A stretch of DNA of 64,000 nt from Lonicera japonica (lineage: Eukaryota > Streptophyta > Magnoliopsida > Dipsacales > Caprifoliaceae): contig CM038463.1 in NCBI GenBank assembly GCA_021464415.1, forward strand, positions 4,588,001 to 4,652,000, in the 5' to 3' direction. The position numbers and the translations under genes were made by a program. The first letter of the stretch is position 1. Every line of letters begins with the position of its first letter. Of this stretch, positions 11,579 through 24,268 are shown piece after piece. The notes under the pieces are model-generated. The model was not told where the DNA came from. It saw nothing but the letters and a program-made list of their open reading frames with translations, and made no database searches.

Positions 11579-12122
11579 GTATATTTATTGATTCAGTGTA
11601 TGGTTCCTTTTATTTTATTAATTAATTAATTTCACTAATTAATCAATTTATACACATTGATTTACTATATGGTTCCTCTTTGTTTAATATTGTGCTTTAT
11701 TACATCTTATAATTATAAATTTTTTTCTTGAATCTAGTGAAATTGTTAAATTTTACCTTGCTAAAAACACAATAAGAATATATTAGTAAAACTGACAAAA
11801 CAATAATCCTATCCAGCACATTTCAAACACTAGATTTAATATCCTATCCATTTATTTAATATGAGACTATGTCAAACACAAGACTAAAATAACTATTATC
11901 TAACTGATCATTACTCTTATTTTATCTAATCTGACATTTTTATCTGCCGTGTCAAACGCAACCTATAGTATTAATTTGCCCACCTAATAATGAATATAAA
12001 TAGTTTTAGTACTAAATTTTCTTCTTTAAATTGTAAAAAATTACTTTTAGTTTCTTAAAAAAAATTCTTAACTCTACCTTGAATTCATATAATTTACCCA
12101 GTAAAAATATACAGTAACCTAG
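11579..12122. other. Intergenic AT-rich DNA, no gene
   Basis: Nothing coding is seen. About 11790-11965 ends in GTGTCAAACGCAACC, which resembles a MITE end, but no partner was found. Confidence 0.4.
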
Positions 12123-12130
12123 TAATAAAA

Positions 12131-12537
12131 GGGTGGTGTTATTTACACCCCCTACATATGTCATAAACACCCTCTCCAAAATTTAACTAAAAATACATTT
12201 AACGTCACTTTATTTGTTTCAAACACCCCCTTCCATTACTTGATATTATGTGAGTGCTTAGCAACACACTCTCCTCATGTAAGCAGAGTTTATGTAAGTG
12301 CACTCATCTTTCATTAGGCGAGCTTTATTTGGAAAACACTCCAATAATCCATTGCTTGATATTAGGCGAGTTATTACAAACAAACTCTTCCCAAGTGAAG
12401 CAAGTGTGTGCATCTATACTCACTTATTATTAGGCGAGTCTTAGAAGAGTGTTAGTGATTAAAAATTTACCTTTAGGAGGTATTTGTGATAAGGGTGATG
12501 TTTGTGACAAAAATGATGGGAGTAAATAACACCTCCC
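12131..12537. mobile_element. Short TIR element, 407 bp, GGGTGGTG family
   Basis: The left end is GGGTGGTGTTATTTACACCC. The right end in reverse is GGGAGGTGTTATTTACTCCC, and similarity continues for about 44 bp. The flanks TAATAAAA (12123-12130) and TAACAAAA (12538-12545) form an 8-bp duplication with one mismatch. Internal ATTAGGCGAG motifs recur. The ends are shared with the elements at 45746-46016 and 61838-63215. A Mutator-like origin is likely, hAT is an alternative. Confidence 0.75.
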
Positions 12538-12545
12538 TAACAAAA

Positions 12546-13205
12546 GGTTTTTCCTTTCATTGTTCCAATAAGGGAACTTCACAAGATCTCTATAAAAACT
12601 CAAAAGAAAAATTGTGGTGTTTAAAAAAATATGTAAGTTCTTGCACTCAAATGTCAAAGCTAATTCTTGTGCAAAATAATGAGCAAGTGCATGAGACTAA
12701 AGAATTATTTAACACGCGCAAGAAAGGTTGTAGGTTGTAATTTTAATTTGCAAGTACATAGATAAACCAGACCAGTAATAATAAATAGAAAACACCATTT
12801 ATAACAACAATATTGTTTCATTCCTTTTCATGTTTGTATCTTATTTTCTTTTTCTTTTTCTTCTTTCGAAATATACAGATTGGAGATAAAAAGTACCCAT
12901 ACCGCCACACCGAAATCATCTGTACATGCAAGCTTGATAGAAAATTCAAGACAATGAAAATAAAAAACCAAAACAAACTTACCAACTCACTCACCCCCCC
13001 TTCACCCAATACTACACCCTAAATAAATTTACTAATGAAATTCCATATACACTGTACATTATGAGAGAGAGAGACTGTTGATAGACCTGATCAACACCGT
13101 CAATCCCTTGACGATCTCCGTATGAAACTTACATCATTGTTATGAATTCAATCATGTGGTAAATGCCATGCATCCGGCAGTTCTTGCACTCACTCAAGCA
13201 GAGAA
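12546..13205. other. 3' flank and probable 3' UTR of the ATG18 gene
   Basis: From 13205 leftwards the last ATG18 exon continues as untranslated sequence. No canonical AATAAA was found close by, so the transcript end is undetermined. Farther left is plain AT-rich DNA with no gene. Confidence 0.4.
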
Positions 13206-16200
13206 TCAACCTGCAGCCAAAAAGAGCAAGCGCTGAGCTGTTTGTTCACATAGATTATAAGGTAAAATGCAAAAGCTTTCTCGAAATCCATTTGTTGCAA
13301 AAAACCTCCAACTATTATTTGTTAGCCCCCCGCAAAAAAAAGGTCTTAAACTCAAATCATTATTATATCTTTATTTTTTTTGCTCTCTCACCCTGGATTA
13401 TACTCACATTAAGAATCACACTTCGCTTTTCAGATGTCTCAAATTAAAAAATACCATTTCTTTTTGGAACATAATCAAGGTTCGAAATCTCACAATAAAA
13501 ATAACTTATTCTTGACCATTGACTGAGTTGACAGTAGAAAAGCTAAAGTGGAACTCTCAACTTGAGACAAGGGCAGTAAAACTGGAATACCGTGAAAATG
13601 TATTGGGAGTTAGGAATTCTACCTTCTTCAGAGAAATCAAACATGCCACCCAACAGTTCATCTTCCTCCCCATCATACTCATCAGATTTCTCCCTCTCAT
13701 AGTGGCTATCACCATTGTCCACGTCATCAGTTAACTTGCGGCATCCATCACGTTCCAACACCTTACAGTAACCCTCTTGGAAAAACTGCCCAAAATCAAC
13801 TGCATTGTTTTCACTTGAAGGAGGAGGCACCTCTACCTCTACAACATCAATTGCTGAATCAATATGGTCAGCATTTAACAATGGGACCGTGCTTATCCCA
13901 CCAGCATTTGAAGCTGGAGTTCCTACAGATTTCTGGTTAATAGTCCCTCTGCTTTCCTGATATATATAGCTCACCATATCACTAGTGGGTATACTAGACT
14001 TCCCATTATTCATTGGATCTAAATCAATCAAGTTATCTATTCTTCTGGATGATCCTGGTATAAATGTTCAAAGAGTTTTATGTATTAGGGTGGAACCAAG
14101 AGCAAGAGTGACAGAAACAAATGTCAAAAGAACACAAAGGCTCCATTTATCTCAAATAAGAAAAACCCACTTTGCAGCATTGGAAAAAGTACTACAAACC
14201 CACTTTCTGGCAATCGGAGAAGCAATATGATCACTTTTGCATTTACAGTACACCTTATGTCTCTTACCTCCATCTGAGCTTTCGGTGGAGCTGAGAGATG
14301 CGGGATTTGAATGACAAAAAACAGTTTCATCAGCGACCTTGTCTCTAGCTTGACGAGGTTCCAAAGATGATAAGTTAGGAGATCTTCCACTGGAATTCCC
14401 TCTGTGAAAAAACATCAGAAAGCACAATCAATGTCACAGTAATGACCAAGCAACAAATGCAAACATAACTGCATCATGTCTCAGACACAAGCAAAAGGCA
14501 ATTCAGTTTCTTAAAATTCTAGATTACTCTGGATCAACAAATGATGAGAATCTATTTAGCGTGCCTTATATTGACAACCAATCTCTACAAGACTCATAGC
14601 TTTACAAATATTCTCCAAACATATCATTTTGGCATCTAAAGCATTTTTTACTTTTACCTCCTTACTGCACTACAGTTGTGTTTGATTGCACTTCTGTTTC
14701 ATGGAGAATACCCAAGGTTCTGTTTTTCCATCTGCATAGTGCTTCACTGCATTCTTTCCCAATGAATCAATTTCCGTGGTATATAGGTTTAGCTGAGAGG
14801 GTTTGTTGTTGTTTGTATAATTCTTTTTTTTTTCTTTTTTAATAATAGGCCTTGTGCAACTTTTCTTCCCCCCCCCCCCCCCAAAAAAAGTAAAACAATT
14901 CTAGAGGAATTCAATTATTTTCCATTCAAGCTGTCAGAAATCATCTCTCAAAAGCTTAATCGGTTGGGAATAGGCGGGACAATTTATATCATGCTAACAT
15001 AAACCAATCAGACGCACCCTATCATTCCAATAGCCATCAACCTAATTCAACACCTCACAACAGCACATTTCTCCCAAGTCATTGCAAACAAAATTTCAAG
15101 TTTCAAAAGCAAGATATGAACATTGACAACCAACATAAGTTCGGCAAATATATATATATATATATATCAGAACCAGCAAGGGGATAAAAGTGGTCATCAC
15201 CTGTCATTCCAGCCTGATTTGATGCTGTGGAAATGGTCAAAAACAGGCAACAAATCCTTCCGTTTTATTTCCACTTCATTTGAAGGTACCTTCTCAATTT
15301 CAGACTCACCATCCCCATAGCCTTCCAGTCTTGGAGGACTCATCATATAGAGATGAATCTAAACCAGTGATGAAGATGAATTTCAACCACGATACAATGG
15401 AAAATGAAAGGGCATCTGAAATTTAAAATTAGGTTATACCTTGGAATTTTGCCATATTGGAAACCTGCCAGAGCTTATTTGCACCTCGGCATTGGATATA
15501 AACAAGTGAGATCTCTCAGGGGGCTTTAATGAATTACCTTTTACTAACTTTTTCCCCCCAACACTTTCATTCATTTTGCAGTAACCAATTACCTCTGCAG
15601 TTTTACGAATATCAGAGGCAGTCCCTGAAATAGATTCCTCTCTTTCTGGACAATCGGATCTTCGGCATACATCCCACCACTGAACGGGTTCAACTTTTAT
15701 CCTTAACTCTTCATCTTGCATGTGTAAGTATGAAGGCGACTGAGTTTTCAAACCAAAATCACTTGGTTCAAATCCCATTGATGGCACAAGTTCATGCTGA
15801 ACCACATAGCCTGATGGATTATATACTAATAAATGCTCCAAGGAATTACAATTACGCTTTGTAGAAACATCCTCGAGACCAAGAGGCATTGAATTATGGA
15901 AAACAGCAGCCACAGCACCAGATGGGACAGAAACCTTTCCCACTGCAGAAGAAGCGACATTGCTGACCGAACTAAGAAGTCCAGAGTTATTATCTTTTAT
16001 CCTGCTCACTACAGAAAGGGTGACAGGAGGTGGGGGAGAAGAAGATTGTCGGTTTATGATGAAGGATGAAGTGAACCACCATGGTAGAGATACAACTGGA
16101 AATGGGGCAGAACATTCGCCCCGAGAATCATGGGTTTGAAAGCCCGGATCACCTCCAAAAGGGGATAAGACATAAATATGGCAAGTCCCTTTGGATGAAA

Positions 16201-19200
16201 CAATAGCAATCCACTGACTATAATGACTAAAGGCAATGTCTTGGATGATCTGTCAAATACAAGAAACAGATGAAGAAACCTATAAGCAATTAAGCATGTA
16301 TACATATATACCATTTTGGAAGGGACACTACAAAATAGAGAAAAGTAGATCTCTACTAACAGCTGATGTTAATCCTCGATGAAGTTTGTAAAGGTGCACA
16401 TGAGAAGAACTCCAACCACAGCTTTGATTTTTTGATCCTCTGCGAGTACAAGCAGGAATGATGCGGAAGATATTAATGTTATTTCCATGTATAGAGGCCG
16501 TAACTAGAAGGGTCCCACTTGGATCAAAACATAATGCAGATATAGGACTGGTATGAGCTCTAAACTGTGATATAATAACTCCGGAAACTACATCCTTTAC
16601 AACAACCTGCATCAACAAGGACAATTAGATAATTGGAAAGGATGTACTTACACATATAAACAATTAGATATCTGAATTAATTAATAATATACTATGTAAC
16701 TAACCATCCCCGCATTCTCTGTTTCTGATCCTCCAACTCTAACTTTCCAGCTTGAATTTGATAGTACAGGAGAACTAGAGCCATCGGGAAGCAGCTCGTG
16801 ACAGTATCTTGAGAAGGTTTTATACCCCATGTCTCCCAGGTTGAGTATACCACTAGCCAAATGTTTGCTGGACTCCATTGCGTAACGAGCCATCAAACTA
16901 CCATTGCTTGGAGATGTGGATGGGCTTATTCCAGGGGATATGAGGTTCTTCGGGCTTAACCGACCCGTATTTGACAAAAGCGGGTTGTCAGAAGCATAAG
17001 CTAACCACCTATGACCAACAGCCATTGGGCCATACCCGACATTGACTGCGACTGTTCCTTGCCCTCCAAACTGAGGAACAGGATAGGTGAGAACACTGAA
17101 TTTATTCTGGAGGGTAACTGCATCAATGCAGTATATCTGCCATCAAATAGAGAATAGTTAGCAATAAATTTTCATAAAACAGAGGCAGTTTCCAATGAAT
17201 GAATCGACGCCTCATGCATAACACCCTCTGATGCGATCCATAAGAAGACAAAAAGGGATATGCATATATATATATATGTAATATTGGATATGTATCAAGG
17301 CAAAATAAACTTGACAGAGTATCAAGTTGTCTCAAGTATTTTCAGTTAAAGGTAATCTGGCAAATTTATATTTGATGCAAAACAAATTCGTTTGGAGAAG
17401 TTGTACATCAGTTGGTGGGATAAACTAGGATTCACTTATGCTTTTTATGAAGGCAATTTGTTTGTGTTTGACATGTATTGGGCACAGGCCCTTCGCTTAT
17501 TCTCCTACATGGTGCCAATGCTTCTTTGATGTGACCAATTTTAAATTTTAAATTTTAAATCTAAATTCTGCTTCAGAAGACATGCAAGAGACTGCTGCAA
17601 ACGCAACCAACAAACTTCGATGTTACAGTGTTCTTTTCATACACAAAAGAAGCATAATCATCAGAAAATCCTAAAAAACTATGCTTGTTATAACAAAAGT
17701 TACTCAAACTTGATAATCTTCAACAGCACCCAAAATTTGCCCTTTCTTGCACTTGGTACCAAACTATCGCATTTACAGAACCCTAACCAACTACTCACGA
17801 ATCGAGCTAAACTTCGTACATAACAGCTATTACCAGTGGCAGAACCAGGATTCGAATCTGTCAAAATTAGAAGTATAAGAAAATATAACTTTAAAACCTT
17901 ATGATTTTAAGGCAAACACAATAATATTAGTCTTTCATACAACCCCACGTAAATATTTTATTACAAATTACAATAACATTCTATGGGTTTCATATTTTGA
18001 AAGTATTGCAACAGTTCTTACTTTTTAATCTTGATGAAAATACCTTGTTCAATTTACGCCACTAAACAATCCACTTTGCCCTTATTTTTCTTTACACAAA
18101 TTTGCACCCTACATCATTTAAAACTTCACATAGAACCTTAGAAAATTATCATATAACTATACTATTATATAAAGCTAGGACAGATTTTAACTGCCAAGTA
18201 AAGTTGTGTCAAACTTAAAAAAAAAGACCCTAGAAAATTATCATATAACTATACTATTATATGGATGTGCTACAAGATTCGAACTCAGGCACTGGTGCAA
18301 CGCAAATTACAACTAAACCACTTAGCCAATGAACATCTTTGTTTGTTTTTTGGTTCTAATTAGATATATCTGAGTAGCACATGCATCACATGTGCAAGTT
18401 AGTCTAGTATATATATGGGCAAGGTTACTTACACTGGTGTAAGATTAAGCAGTTTTATAGAATCATCTAATCTGACTGATAGATTGATGAATTATGAAGT
18501 TGAGAAAAAGTTATTTATGTGTGTAAAACTTCTTTGGTTTACACCAATAACTTGAACCATTCCCTATATATATATTTAAAAATGGGCTGGGGGGGGGGGG
18601 GGGGGGGGGGACAATTGACTCCCGTGCCCCCACTTCCCTCTGCCATTGGCTATTATACCAGTTTCATTGTTGTATCTTGTAACAGAGTTCTCATTGAACT
18701 TTGTCCAACATAATCCCTAATCTTAAAACAAGACATTCCTCATGATCCTAATAACAATCGCAATCAGATATACTGAAGAGATACAGTTTAAAACTTTTAA
18801 TCATGTGAATGTCTCACAGAAATAGGACCTTACTTGTGTTTCGAGACCCACAGCTACTATCAGGGGACTACATCTAACCATAAACACAGCCGAGCGGAAC
18901 CTGAGGACCTGCACATAGCAGTTAGATCTAAGAGAGTAAAACCGAACAGAATTCCCTGATTGAGACTCCAAACCGCCATCTCTTCCAGATCCTCCGGAGT
19001 TACAAGTTTGACCCTGACTTGACCTGTTGGCTTCATCACCCGCAACAACTAACATTAAAGGGTGTGATGATCTGTACCCTTCATTTCCATCACATTTTGT
19101 GGGAATTGGAAGCATTTGTAAGAACGTAACCGGACCATCATGCTTTGAAACCAATTCATTGAAATTAGAGCTTTCCTCAATATCAATGACTTGGAAACCG

Positions 19201-20017
19201 TTCTGATAACCAATTAACAGGACACACTTAAAAGCAGCTGGACCAAGCTGTAATTTGTCAAAGCCTGCCCAGATTACCTGGTTACAATGCAAGTTAAGAA
19301 CTGGTCCGATAAATGAAATGCAATCAGGTAGTTGTACGTGTATATATATAACAAATGAAGCATTGAGTAAGTGGTGGTTATGTGTACGTGTACGTTGATG
19401 CGATGAATTATATGCCATTAGTCCCCAAAATCCTGGGAAGAAATTTGATTCAAGGAGCTAAGAGATTACAAAGATCAGTTAGATCAAAAAGGTTATTCTT
19501 TGCTAAATGATAAATGGAACTACTTAACTCCAAACATTACATGAATAGATCCTTCAAAGGGGTCCTTCTAAATCAATAAACAGCCAAAAGGTCATATATT
19601 TACTTTATCACACATCTACTTGCTCTAATAATGCACCATTTAATTAAAAAATTGAACTTCTATGCAGCTAAAACAAAAACAGAACATAAAAGAGGAATTT
19701 TTTTCCCCCTTTCCTTGAGTAATCAGAGATGCAGTTAATCATATAAAGTTGATTTCTCTAAAGAGCTATACTTGTTTAAATCAAATAAGTTAAAGCAATC
19801 ATTTCCACCAAAAGCAGAAGCAGAAGCAAAATAGTTTACAAACAAGAAAAACCTGATCTTTGCGATCATCGGAGGAAGCAGAAATCGAGGCGGAGACGGT
19901 AGCACCGGCTGAGCGAACGACGGTGCTAGCATTCGTTGATACAGTCTTAAGACAAGACGATATGATCTTAAACGAATTAGGCAACAATCCACTGTTTCTC
20001 CCCTTTCCTTTCCTCAT
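13206..20017 (-). CDS. ATG18G: Autophagy protein 18-like (ATG18g/h type, WD40 + BCAS3)
   Basis: A phosphoinositide-binding WD40 beta-propeller protein expected to act at forming autophagosomes. Nine coding exons with GT-AG introns: 19853-20017, 18834-19277, 16705-17136, 16361-16606, 15440-16249, 15201-15358, 14268-14401, 13623-14054 and 13206-13210. All phases join, giving 941 aa. The start is the ATG at 20017 (MRKGKGRNSG), matching the family. An upstream in-frame GTG at 20026 was rejected. Propeller segments lie in exons 1-5. The lipid-binding FRRG motif of classic ATG18 is LHRG at residues 422-425, as in plant BCAS3-type members. Exon 5 and later carry the BCAS3-like part (PSGAVAAVFH, VEPIQWWDVCRRSD-like motifs). 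The protein ends FSEEG, and its last glycine codon and stop are split across the final intron. Intron 2 holds a hAT insertion. Assignment to 18g rather than 18h is from memory of Arabidopsis sequences. Confidence 0.9.
14868..14882. repeat. Run of 15 C in ATG18 intron 6
   Basis: An uninterrupted C15 on the plus strand (G15 on the coding strand) lies in the intron between 14402 and 15200. Such homopolymers are often miscounted in assemblies. Confidence 0.9.
18149..18407 (+). mobile_element. Possible short Helitron inside the hAT element
   Basis: The 3' end is well formed: hairpin arms GCACATG/CATGTGC (18377-18395), an 8-base spacer, then CTAG (18404-18407) followed by T. A plausible 5' end TC preceded by A occurs at 18149 with the typical ATACTATTATAT that follows. 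The same block (starting TCATATAACTATACTATTAT) recurs at 18241, so the true 5' end may be either. At about 259 bp or less, it would be unusually short. Confidence 0.45.
18276..18328 (-). other. tRNA-like A and B box pair (SINE-like relic)
   Basis: On the minus strand TGGCTAAGTGG (18318-18328) matches an RNA polymerase III A box. GAGTTCGAATC (18276-18286) resembles a B box at tRNA-like spacing. No cloverleaf or poly(A) tail was established. This may be a truncated tRNA-derived SINE head or chance. Confidence 0.4.
18589..18610. repeat. Run of 22 G in ATG18 intron 2
   Basis: An uninterrupted G22 on the plus strand lies within the hAT insertion. The exact length is likely uncertain in any assembly. 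Confidence 0.9.
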
Positions 20018-20560
20018 ATCCTTCACCTAAACTCCTCCCAACCACCGCCGATTCACCGGAGAATCTAACTCCACCGCCGTCCCCCACCACCACCACCACC
20101 TCCGCCGTAGCCGATACGATCATCCGATACTCCAAATAGCAAAACTTACAGATCAATAAATGAAGATGATGAACTGTACTAACAGATCAATAATTGAAGA
20201 TGATGAACTGTTTATCCAAGTAAGAGTAGTAGTTGTTGTTGTTGTTTAACCGTTGGAGTTCCACTTTTCTCTCTTTTAGGTTTGACTTGAAGAAGATGAA
20301 GAACAACGCTGATCTTTCATTTTAATTATATTCAATCACTCTATCTAAAGATATATATAATTTTGATTAGAATTGGCCTCCAATTGAAGAACGTACGAGA
20401 GAGAAAGAGCGCTGCTGCGTTCATTTCGTATGCGTTGGTTTGGATTGGGATTTGAGAATTTTTTATATATAAATTGTGAAGACGCAATTCTGAAATGGAG
20501 GAATATCTTATAGCACGATTCCGATTCTACTGTTTTAGCTCTGGTTATACGGATTATCAA
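20018..20560 (-). promoter_or_regulatory. 5' UTR and promoter region of the ATG18 gene
   Basis: Immediately upstream of the ATG is a GGT/GGC-rich leader-like stretch (20040-20115), followed by AT-rich DNA. TATATATA near 20349-20356 on the minus strand is a possible TATA box about 330 bases before the ATG. The transcription start was not determined. Confidence 0.4.
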
Positions 20561-22533
20561 AGGGTATTTTATTTTATTTTCACTATTTTTTGTAATTTAT
20601 CTAGGTTGTTATTAAGTTAATTCACAATATTTATTAAATTTAATCACAAGGTGGGATAGATTTATAAAAAAACAAATAATGACCTAATTTTTATAAATAA
20701 CAATTCTTTAACATTCACCAAATTAATTAACGCATCCACTTAAATGGAAAAGCGTAATTTAATTGTAAAAAACAAAAAGTTAAAGGTAAAGTTAAAATTT
20801 ACACAATTTAAAATAAGCATTTTTTTTTTCATTTATTTAATTGATGGATATATTAAGAGCTCGTTTGGTTGTCCTCTAATGTACAAATAAAATAATTTAA
20901 AATTACATAATTCGTAAATTATTTGTTAAATTCATTTTTAGAATTTAAGTAGACAAGTACAAAATTTCTACGAATTGTAAACGTTTCTATCAAGATCATT
21001 TATCCAAAGGAAAATTATAATTTTATCAGTTTCATTTATCGGGCGCGTACAATTTACCAATGCTTTCACTATAAATCTATAATACAAATCAAGGTTGTGA
21101 TGTGACCATTGTCCTAGGTGGAATTTTTAATTTTTTTTTAGTTATATATCATCTTTTTTTATTATTATTTATTCTCTCTCTAAACAATAATTATTAAGGA
21201 GGTGTTTGATTGAGTTTTTAAAAATTTTACAAAAAAAATCAACTTTACTTCACACTTTTCAAAATTCACTTCACTTTATTTTATCTCTCATGAAATTTTT
21301 AAAACACCATAACTTTAAATTCAAAAATCGGAATTAGTTAAAAAATATATATTTGAAACCTACTCATCGAGATCTATAAAATAAGATCCATTATGACTAT
21401 TTTTTGAATTTCTTTCATGAGTTTTTTTTAATTGGTTGAAAAGTACAGTTCAAGTTTTTCAATTTTTTTGCTTAATTAAAAGCTACTTCATCTTCTTTCT
21501 TTCTTTATTTATTTTGCTTAGGGTAAAATAAGTTTTTATTTGAATTAACAGTTTACAATATGTTTCTTACAACATTGTCTTAATCAATTTTTGTATTAAT
21601 GTTGTAAATTTCTATTTCAATTAATTTTGGTAAGTTACATTTTTTGAGTGAGAAAATAAATAAAAAAGAATGAGGTTAATTCCTACCTACATCGTGCCAT
21701 AGGTAAGTAATCTTTTTTTCAATCATTTTTTACTTTTTTTTAATCAAACTAACCATATGGTGTGAATATCATGTAGCTAGATATGTCAATAAGTCAATTT
21801 GGATTATATTTGTGTGGTGCATTATCGAGATTTAGGTGTAATCGTTTTTTACTTAGATGAGTGACTTTTTTCTTAGATGTAAAAATAATATTCAAGTTAC
21901 TTTATTCAAGATTTTTGAATTGTTTGGTATTTTGCCCATCTCATTTTCATAATTAGTTTTCGGCCCAAAGTTATGGATATTTGATATTCCATATTTTAAA
22001 ATCATTTTTATTATGTTTATTCCTTTTTGTTATTTTCTAATGTTATCCTTTTGACTACTTTATTTTCAAAAATAAATTACTCCTAAAAATTAGCTCAACA
22101 TAGATTAACTAAGATAATTATTATAGACTTTACATTTTGAAATTCAAATTAAAAAACTATTTCAAATTAAAATCGACTTTAAGTCAAATTAAATATCGGC
22201 ATACATATTATTATTCGTTATAAATTGTGTTTCATAGATAAGTCATAAATATACGTAACCAAAGAATAAGGCATTTTCTAATGGCACAATATTCCTACAT
22301 AAAGGAACTGTAATAGTTAGATGGAATATAATCATTCTTGAATAAAATCAAATAATTTATATTCTTACATACATAAATACATTTAAGAAACAAACATATT
22401 ATGAATAATCAGTAATTTTGTGTTTGCTAAAAAATACAAGGAAATTGATTTCTAAATCTAAATATTAATCTGCTAAAATTTATATTTAGTTGACAAATAA
22501 TCATAATATGACTCACTTTTTCACCTATGCTGA
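20561..22533. other. Intergenic AT-rich DNA with MITE fragments
   Basis: No gene is seen. A stretch beginning GAGCTCGTTTGGTTG near 20859 resembles a Tourist-type end without a partner. About 22420-22510 shares a block starting ATACAAGGAAATTGATTTCT with 58990-59060, so both belong to a dispersed repeat. Confidence 0.45.
21197..21480 (+). repeat. Dispersed MITE-like repeat, copy A (partial)
   Basis: It starts GGAGGTGTTTGATTGAG and shares long stretches with copies near 26322-26697 (reverse) and 57767-58143. Examples are TTTTATCTCT(C/T)ATGAAAT-like, TTTTTAAAACACC(A/G)TAAC and ATAAAATAAGATCCATT(A/G)TG. The right end is missing or diverged. Confidence 0.7.

Positions 22534-22609
<76 letters not shown>
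22534..22609. repeat. (AAT)n microsatellite, about 25 units
   Basis: A perfect or near-perfect run of AAT/ATA trinucleotides about 76 bp long, in intergenic DNA. Confidence 0.95.
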
Positions 22610-23137
22610 TTGACTACTAACTTTTTAATCGTGTGGCTATAAGTAGTTTCAACAAATCCAGTGGTGTAGAATTTATCTAGGTCAATTTCTTTTATTTTTT
22701 ATTTTTTTCACTATGACCTACATCACAACTCTCTCTCTAAAGTTCGGATATTTTTTTAACAGAATTCTCTCTCCTAATCTTCATTGATATCCCCTATCTC
22801 TCTCTCTAAGTTCCTCTTTAAATTTTCTTCGCTTCACAAAACTCTCCCCCTAATTATAAATTTCTTGGGTTTTGATGGCTGAATTTTCAATCAAAGAATT
22901 TTATGTCAAGTTAATATGTGTTTGGGTTTTGAATTTAAAGATCCCCATTCTAATTCTAAAATTTTACTTGATTTTTTTTAAAGAATAATTTTTAAAATTT
23001 GATTGTGCTATGCACAGAGACAACGAGAAAGAAAGGGAGAAAGAGGGGAGAACAAGAGAGAGATGGAGGATGGGCAACTATATTTGCGTGTAAATTGGGG
23101 TACAAATTAATAGTGTTATAATTAACATGATTTTTTT

Positions 23138-23262
23138 TTTGGTTCGAGGGTTACTTCTCGGGATATCTGGGGCGGCTTTCATGTATCTCGATTAATCCCC
23201 GCTCACAGTGGGTGGCGGCAGCTGGTCAAGCATTAATGTAATATTTATGTTTCTCGATATCA
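23138..23262. other. Unidentified GC-richer block, possible transposon end
   Basis: It contains GGTTCGAGGGTTACTTCTCG, GGGGCGGCTTTCATGTATCT and CCCCGCTCACAGTGGGTGGC in order, clearly unlike the surrounding AT-rich DNA. It is too short and has no frame for a gene. The sharp composition change suggests a fragment of an interspersed repeat, but I do not recognise the family. Confidence 0.4.
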
Positions 23263-24237
23263 ATAAATTAATATGATTAAATTGTGCGTCAAATATGCAT
23301 TTTAAAGTAAGTTACATAATAAAAATAATGATGTTAGCCCTTCACAAAAATATTCTAACAATTTAACATTATTTTTAGTGATATTTTATATGAATTTTTG
23401 GGACACTTTTTAGTCATTAAAGATGATTTTAAAGTGTTAAAGTATTTTTTCTATAGTGCTAATATCATTACCCAAATAAATAAGAATTGTTTTACCTGTC
23501 TAACTAAGTTTAAACATGTCAATTTTAGGTTAATCATGTTATCTATACTAACTCGATACGACCCATTCATTAAACATGTTAGTTAGTTCCCAACTCGAAT
23601 TTGACCAACCAAGCTAACCTAACACCTTAACCCGTTAACTTTGAATTCCGTTAGTGAGTTGTGTTAAAATTTATATATTGTAATCATGTATGTCACGTAA
23701 TTCAAAATATAAAAGAAGTCAAAATATTTGGTTAATGAGATTGTATAGTTGAGTAAAATTCTTATTTACAATGTTAATCCAAATACACTGTCTTGCACTT
23801 CTGCAAATTAAACACTTTGCAACATTTAGAAATAATTAAACACAACCCAAATTGGAGAGACTGTCAAACATATATATATCACTGTGCCGAATAACACGTG
23901 CAAAACCTGGAGTAGTGGTCAATAAATATTAATTTTGTAAGGCTCACATGGCTCAAGTATTGTTATTTAATGTTAAATATTACTATTTTAATATATACAA
24001 TTAAAGAACCGGCAGTTTTTTAATTTCAATGTAAGTAAACCAAATCTTTTAACTTCATGCAATTAGAGATCTATAATACAAAACAGAGCATAGTCATTAT
24101 TTATCGAAATGACCATTAGAAAAAAAAATTCTACAGGCTAGAACTACCTCTGCAAGATCTGATGGTCAATAATTTTTCTTCTTTTAACACGATATTTTTA
24201 TTTTTCTTAAAATTTATGGGTCTTCCTCTCACCTCAT

Positions 24238-24268
<31 letters not shown>

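Larger units (their letters stand above)
17834..18648. mobile_element. Non-autonomous hAT element in ATG18 intron 2, 815 bp
   Basis: The termini are CAGTGGCAGAACCAGG and, in reverse, CAATGGCAGAGGGAAG. The flanks GCTATTAC (17826-17833) and GCTATTAT (18649-18656) form an 8-bp duplication with one mismatch, the hAT hallmark. There is no transposase. Inside are a duplicated 35-bp block, tRNA-like promoter boxes, a Helitron-like end and a 22-base G run. It makes up about half of the 1.7-kb intron 2. Confidence 0.8.

Noticed and set aside
20018..20026. GTG at 20026 as a start for ATG18
   Set aside because: The in-frame ATG at 20017 gives the family's MRKGKGRNSG start, and GTG initiation is unlikely in a plant nuclear gene.
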